From Mycobacterium sp. (GTDB lineage Bacteria > Actinomycetota > Actinomycetes > Mycobacteriales > Mycobacteriaceae), in assembly GCA_029256565.1 (NCBI GenBank), contig JAQSXQ010000049.1:1-8543 (forward strand): 8,543 nt of DNA, in the 5' to 3' direction. Under the pieces are notes generated by a model. The model saw only the letters and a program-made list of their open reading frames with translations. It was not told the DNA's origin and ran no database searches. Positions 5,854 through 8,543 of this stretch are shown here, piece by piece; positions within the stretch are counted from its first letter, which is position 1; the number at the start of each line of letters is the position of its first letter. Both the position numbers and the translations under genes were made by a program.

Positions 5854-6677
5854 GAGTCTTCTTCCACCGCTGCTGCCAGATGCTCGTTGGTGGGCCGGTC
5901 GCCGGTCCACGAAACGTGCAGCACTTCAAGCGGTTCTGGTTGCTCGAATGTTACCGCTCTGGCGCGGTACAGCTCGAGGAGCGCCAGGAAGCGGCCCACG
6001 ATCTCGAGCCCGCCCGAGCAGTCGGCCACCAGGTCGGAGAACGTCGCCCACTCCCCCACACCCCGAGCTTCGAGCAGTGCCAGCAGGCGCTTGGCTTGCT
6101 CGGGAACCGACACCGCGGGTTCGTGCATGTGGTCCAGGCGCACCGACGGGACCGGTCGGGGCGTGAACGCCGCGGCGGCGATGTTGGCGAAGCTGTCCGG
6201 GTCGACCCCGAGCATCACCTCGGGCAACAGATCGGCGTACCGGTCCTCCAGCGACACCGACCGGGGGTAGCTGCGCATCGCCGCCGCCTCGAGTTCGGCG
6301 AACATCAGCGCGACGTGCTTGAACGCCCGGTACTGCAGCAGGCGCGCGAACAGCAGGTCGCGGACCTCCAGCAGCGCCAGGTCCTCCTCGTCGTCGACGT
6401 CGCCCGACGGCAGCAGACGCGCCGCCTTGAGGTCCAGCAGGGTGGCCGCGACCACCAGGAACGCCGTGGTCTCGTCGAGTTCGAGTTGGCGCCCGATCGT
6501 CTTCGTGTAGGCAATGAACTCGTCGGTGACCTGGTGCAGTGCGACCTCGGTGACGTCGAGCCGATGGGCGAAGATCAGCTGCAACAGCAGATCGAACGGT
6601 CCCTCGAAGTTGCTCAGCCGCACCTGAAAGCCGGCCTGGGGTGTTGCCTCCTCCGACGTCGCCGTGTCCGTGCTCAC
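5850..6677 (-). CDS. scpA: Segregation and condensation protein A (kleisin), 275 aa
   Basis: ScpA is the kleisin subunit that bridges the two heads of the SMC dimer and binds ScpB. The N-terminal helical domain carries the family hallmark FEGPFDLLLQLI (24-35). A long helical region follows (about 60-135), with an acidic stretch DVDDEEDL at 93-100. The C-terminal winged helix (about 193-255) would contact the other SMC head. The frame remains open over 100 codons upstream, but that part lies inside parA. I chose GTG at 6677, which overlaps the parA stop as GTGA and gives a normal family length. No good Shine-Dalgarno is visible, so translation probably depends on ribosomes leaving parA. Confidence 0.94.
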   Translation of the reverse strand: MSTDTATSEEATPQAGFQVRLSNFEGPFDLLLQLIFAHRLDVTEVALHQVTDEFIAYTKTIGRQLELDETTAFLVVAATLLDLKAARLLPSGDVDDEEDLALLEVRDLLFARLLQYRAFKHVALMFAELEAAAMRSYPRSVSLEDRYADLLPEVMLGVDPDSFANIAAAAFTPRPVPSVRLDHMHEPAVSVPEQAKRLLALLEARGVGEWATFSDLVADCSGGLEIVGRFLALLELYRARAVTFEQPEPLEVLHVSWTGDRPTNEHLAAAVEEDS

Positions 6678-7543
6678 GCGCCGAACCGGTCGATGACTTC
6701 GCGGGCCAGCGATCGATACGCCAGTGCGCCGCCCGACTTGGGCGCCCACGTGGTGATCGGCTCGCCGGCGACACTCGTCTCCGGGAAACGGACGGTTCGG
6801 GTGATCACGGTGTCGAAGACCAGGTCGCCGAAGCGCTCCACGACGCGTGCCATCACCTCGCGGGCGTTGACGGTGCGCGGGTCGTAGCGGGTGACCAGGA
6901 TGCCGCTGATCGACAGCTTCGGGTTGAGCCGATCGTGCACCTTCTCCACGGTGTCGGTCAGCAGCGCCAGTCCGCGGAGCGAGAAGTACTCGCACTCGGT
7001 GGGGATGATCACACCGTCCGCGCAGGCCAGTCCGTTGACCGTCAGCAGGCCGAGGGACGGCTGGCAGTCGATGAGCACGTAGTCGTAGCGATCGAGCACG
7101 GGGTACAGCGCACGGGCCAGCGACTGCTCACGGCCCACCTCGTTGACGAGCTGGATCTCCGCCGCAGACAGGTCGATGTTGCTCGGCACCAGGTCCAGAC
7201 CGCTCACGCGGGTCTTGTACAGCACCTGGTCGATGGACACCCTGGGCTCGACGAGCAGGTTGTGCACGGTCTGGTCGAGTTCGTAGTGCGGGACGCCGAG
7301 GCCCGCCGACAGCGCGCCCTGGGGGTCCAGATCGACCAGCAGCACCCGGCGGCCGTACTCAGCCAGGCTGGCGCCCAGGTTGATGGTCGACGTCGTCTTG
7401 CCGACCCCGCCCTTCTGGTTGCACATCGCGATGACCTTGGCCGGGCCATGGCTGGTCCGCGGCTGCGGCTCGGGGATGTGTCGGATCGGACGCCCCGTCA
7501 GACCGGTGCCGTCGGTGGTGCCGCCGGACTCCTCGGTGCTCAT
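6674..7543 (-). CDS. parA: ParA/Soj-type chromosome partitioning ATPase, 289 aa, without parB
   Basis: This is a ParA/MinD-superfamily ATPase. The deviant Walker A KGGVGKTT is at 44-51, with the signature lysine K44. Walker A' is VDLDPQG (70-76) and Walker B is VLIDCQPS (156-163). Such proteins bind ATP, dimerise and coat nucleoid DNA to position cargo. About 35 N-terminal residues, rich in Gly, Thr and Pro, look disordered. No parB accompanies it; the main parAB pair of mycobacteria sits near the origin, so this is an orphan paralogue that may serve SMC-ScpAB or XerCD. That role is inferred from its position between xerD and scpA. The start ATG at 7543 has no clear Shine-Dalgarno, but a short ORF ends on it as ATGA. 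A TTG at 7567 is a weaker alternative. The stop overlaps scpA. Confidence 0.93.
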   Translation of the reverse strand: MSTEESGGTTDGTGLTGRPIRHIPEPQPRTSHGPAKVIAMCNQKGGVGKTTSTINLGASLAEYGRRVLLVDLDPQGALSAGLGVPHYELDQTVHNLLVEPRVSIDQVLYKTRVSGLDLVPSNIDLSAAEIQLVNEVGREQSLARALYPVLDRYDYVLIDCQPSLGLLTVNGLACADGVIIPTECEYFSLRGLALLTDTVEKVHDRLNPKLSISGILVTRYDPRTVNAREVMARVVERFGDLVFDTVITRTVRFPETSVAGEPITTWAPKSGGALAYRSLAREVIDRFGA

Positions 7544-7587
7544 GCGTAGCCGCCGCTGGTCATGCAACCCCCGGGCTTGGCGAACAT
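7540..7587 (-). CDS. Possible 15-codon leader ORF upstream of parA
   Basis: ATG at 7587 opens the frame MFAKPGGCMTSGGYA, whose TGA overlaps the parA ATG as ATGA. There is no Shine-Dalgarno, but a TAGACT -10 box lies 7 nt before the ATG, so the mRNA could start at the ATG itself and be translated leaderless, as is common in mycobacteria. Since parA lacks a clear ribosome site of its own, coupling through this short ORF is a reasonable explanation. The frame is open further back into xerD, so its openness alone is not evidence. A second ATG at 7563 would give only 7 codons. Confidence 0.42.
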   Translation of the reverse strand: MFAKPGGCMTSGGYA

Positions 7588-7594
7588 CCGGTGA

Positions 7595-7621
7595 AGTCTA
7601 ACGGCGATGAGGCCTCGGCAA
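7595..7621 (-). promoter_or_regulatory. Possible promoter for the parA-scpAB-rluB-cmk-der operon
   Basis: On the minus strand the -10 box is TAGACT (7600 to 7595), fitting TANNNT. A TTGCCG resembling a -35 lies at 7621 to 7616, with a spacer of 15 bp, shorter than usual. Transcription would begin close to the ATG at 7587. It sits in the 77-bp gap between the xerD stop and the parA leader, the only sizeable gap before der. I see no terminator for xerD, so read-through from xerD is also possible. Confidence 0.42.
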
Positions 7622-7664
7622 CGCCAGACCCGCAGGCCGGGCGTCACGTCGGACACGGTCGGGC

Positions 7665-8543
7665 TCACCGGGCCCGGGGATGGGCCCCGGCCCAGACCTC
7701 TCGCAGCGCGCTGACCGTGACGAGGGTGTAGATCTGCGTGGTCGTCACCGAGGCGTGGCCGAGGAGCTCCTGCACGACGCGGACGTCGGCCCCGCCTTCG
7801 AGGAGATGGGTGGCGAACGAGTGCCGCAGCGTGTGCGGGGACACCGCGGCCGAGATCCCGGCCCGCTCGGCCGAGTCCTGCAGCACCTGCCACGCGCTCT
7901 GCCGCGACAGCCGGCCGCCGCGGGCGTTGAGGAAGATCGCAGGCGTCCCCTTGCCGCGGCGCGCCAGGTCGGGTCTGCCGCGGACCAGATAGGCGTCCAG
8001 TGCGCTCACCGCGGGCCTGCCGATCGGCACCAGGCGTTGCTTGCCGCCCTTGCCGCGGAGCAGCACCGACCGCGAGTGGACGTCCACGTCGTCGACGTCG
8101 AGCCCCACCGCTTCGGAGATCCGGGCGCCGGTGGAGTACAGCACCTCGAGCAGCGCACGGTTGCGCAGCGTCAGCGGTCCGTCGGCCTCGCCGTCACCGC
8201 CTGCGCCCTCGAGCAGTGCCAGCACCTCGTCGACGCCGAGGCTCTTCGGCAGCCTGCGCCCGGGCGTCGGCGGTTTCACCGCGCGCGCGACGTCGACGTC
8301 GGTGAGCCCCTCCGCGGCGGCGAAGCGGTGCAGTCCGCGCACCGCGATCAGCGCACGCGCGGCGGACACGGCCGACAGCGCCACTGCGCCCGCGTCGGGA
8401 TCGCCCTTGCGCAGCGCGACCAGGAACTCGCTGACGTCGGCCTCGGTGACGTCGCGCAGGTCGGCCACATGGCGCGACGAAAGGTGTTCGGCGTAGCGGC
8501 GCAGGTCGCGCCGGTAGGACGTCAGCGTGTTGGCTGCCACCCC
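7665..8543 (-). CDS. xerD: Tyrosine recombinase XerD, 5' end beyond the window
   Basis: XerD works with XerC at the dif site to resolve chromosome dimers. The fragment covers most of the SAM-like N-terminal domain and the complete catalytic domain. Counting from the GTG at 8540, the catalytic set is complete: R140 (STGARISEA), K164 (GKGGK), H236 and R239 (SPHTLRH), H262 (LLGHAS) and tyrosine Y271. The intervals equal those of E. coli XerD (R148, K172, H244, R247, H270, Y279). The GTG is probably not the true start: the codons GGG-GTG-GCA-GCC-AAC read GVAAN, which lies about 20 residues into mycobacterial XerD, so the gene continues off the right edge. Downstream lies the parA operon. XerC is a close relative, but the TTTQIYTLVTV end and synteny favour XerD. 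Confidence 0.95.
   Translation of the reverse strand, partial: GVAANTLTSYRRDLRRYAEHLSSRHVADLRDVTEADVSEFLVALRKGDPDAGAVALSAVSAARALIAVRGLHRFAAAEGLTDVDVARAVKPPTPGRRLPKSLGVDEVLALLEGAGGDGEADGPLTLRNRALLEVLYSTGARISEAVGLDVDDVDVHSRSVLLRGKGGKQRLVPIGRPAVSALDAYLVRGRPDLARRGKGTPAIFLNARGGRLSRQSAWQVLQDSAERAGISAAVSPHTLRHSFATHLLEGGADVRVVQELLGHASVTTTQIYTLVTVSALREVWAGAHPRAR

Noticed and set aside
6678..6995. N-terminal extension of scpA upstream of 6677
   Set aside because: The extra residues are a shadow of parA and resemble nothing in ScpA; the GTG at 6677 gives the normal length and a GTGA overlap.
7621..7690. GC-rich inverted pieces around the xerD stop as a terminator
   Set aside because: The GGGCCC-like matches lie inside the last xerD codons, and no extended stem or U-run follows; expected by chance at this GC content.

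Overview
The window is high-GC DNA from an actinobacterium, very probably a Mycobacterium/Mycolicibacterium species. The Der and XerD proteins closely match what I remember of their mycobacterial counterparts, and the gene order xerD-parA-scpA-scpB-(rluB)-cmk-der is the conserved mycobacterial arrangement. The species assignment is inference from protein similarity and synteny recalled from memory, not from a database search.

Layout. Almost everything reads on the minus strand, from right to left. At the right edge is xerD, whose 5' end lies outside the window (7665-8543). Next come an orphan parA-type ATPase gene (6674-7543), scpA (5850-6677), scpB (5128-5853), a RluB-type rRNA pseudouridine synthase (4380-5126), cmk (3697-4383) and der/engA (2221-3636). 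Then follow a possible 36-residue small protein (2058-2168) and two dissimilar TauE/SafE (TSUP) membrane exporters (1058-1996 and 240-1022). At the left edge, on the plus strand, is the C-terminal end of an iron-sulfur photolyase/cryptochrome-like protein (1-243). It converges on the last TSUP gene, and both stop codons lie within one shared CTAG.

How the genes work together. xerD, parA, scpA and scpB form a chromosome maintenance block: dimer resolution, a ParA-like ATPase, and the kleisin and winged-helix partners of SMC condensin. The rluB, cmk and der genes serve ribosome maturation and nucleotide supply. The parA-to-cmk genes are joined by GTGA or ATGA overlaps or a 1-nt gap, which points to one translationally coupled operon. 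The exporters and the photolyase are a separate accessory part.

Most notable observations. (1) The cmk-der junction contains a 32-bp tandem duplication. Because 32 = 3n+2, it turns one ATGA junction into three in series, with two 11-codon mini-ORFs between cmk and der. (2) A 15-codon ORF lies upstream of parA. It is placed like a leaderless mRNA behind a TAGACT -10 box and ends in an ATGA overlap with parA. (3) A 36-codon ORF with a strong Shine-Dalgarno follows der. (4) A perfect 8-bp direct repeat with 14-bp period lies upstream of the first TSUP gene. I found no CRISPR array, transposon, tRNA, rRNA or recognisable riboswitch, and no gene-free stretch over 300 bases. The longest gap, 1997-2220, holds items (3) and (4).
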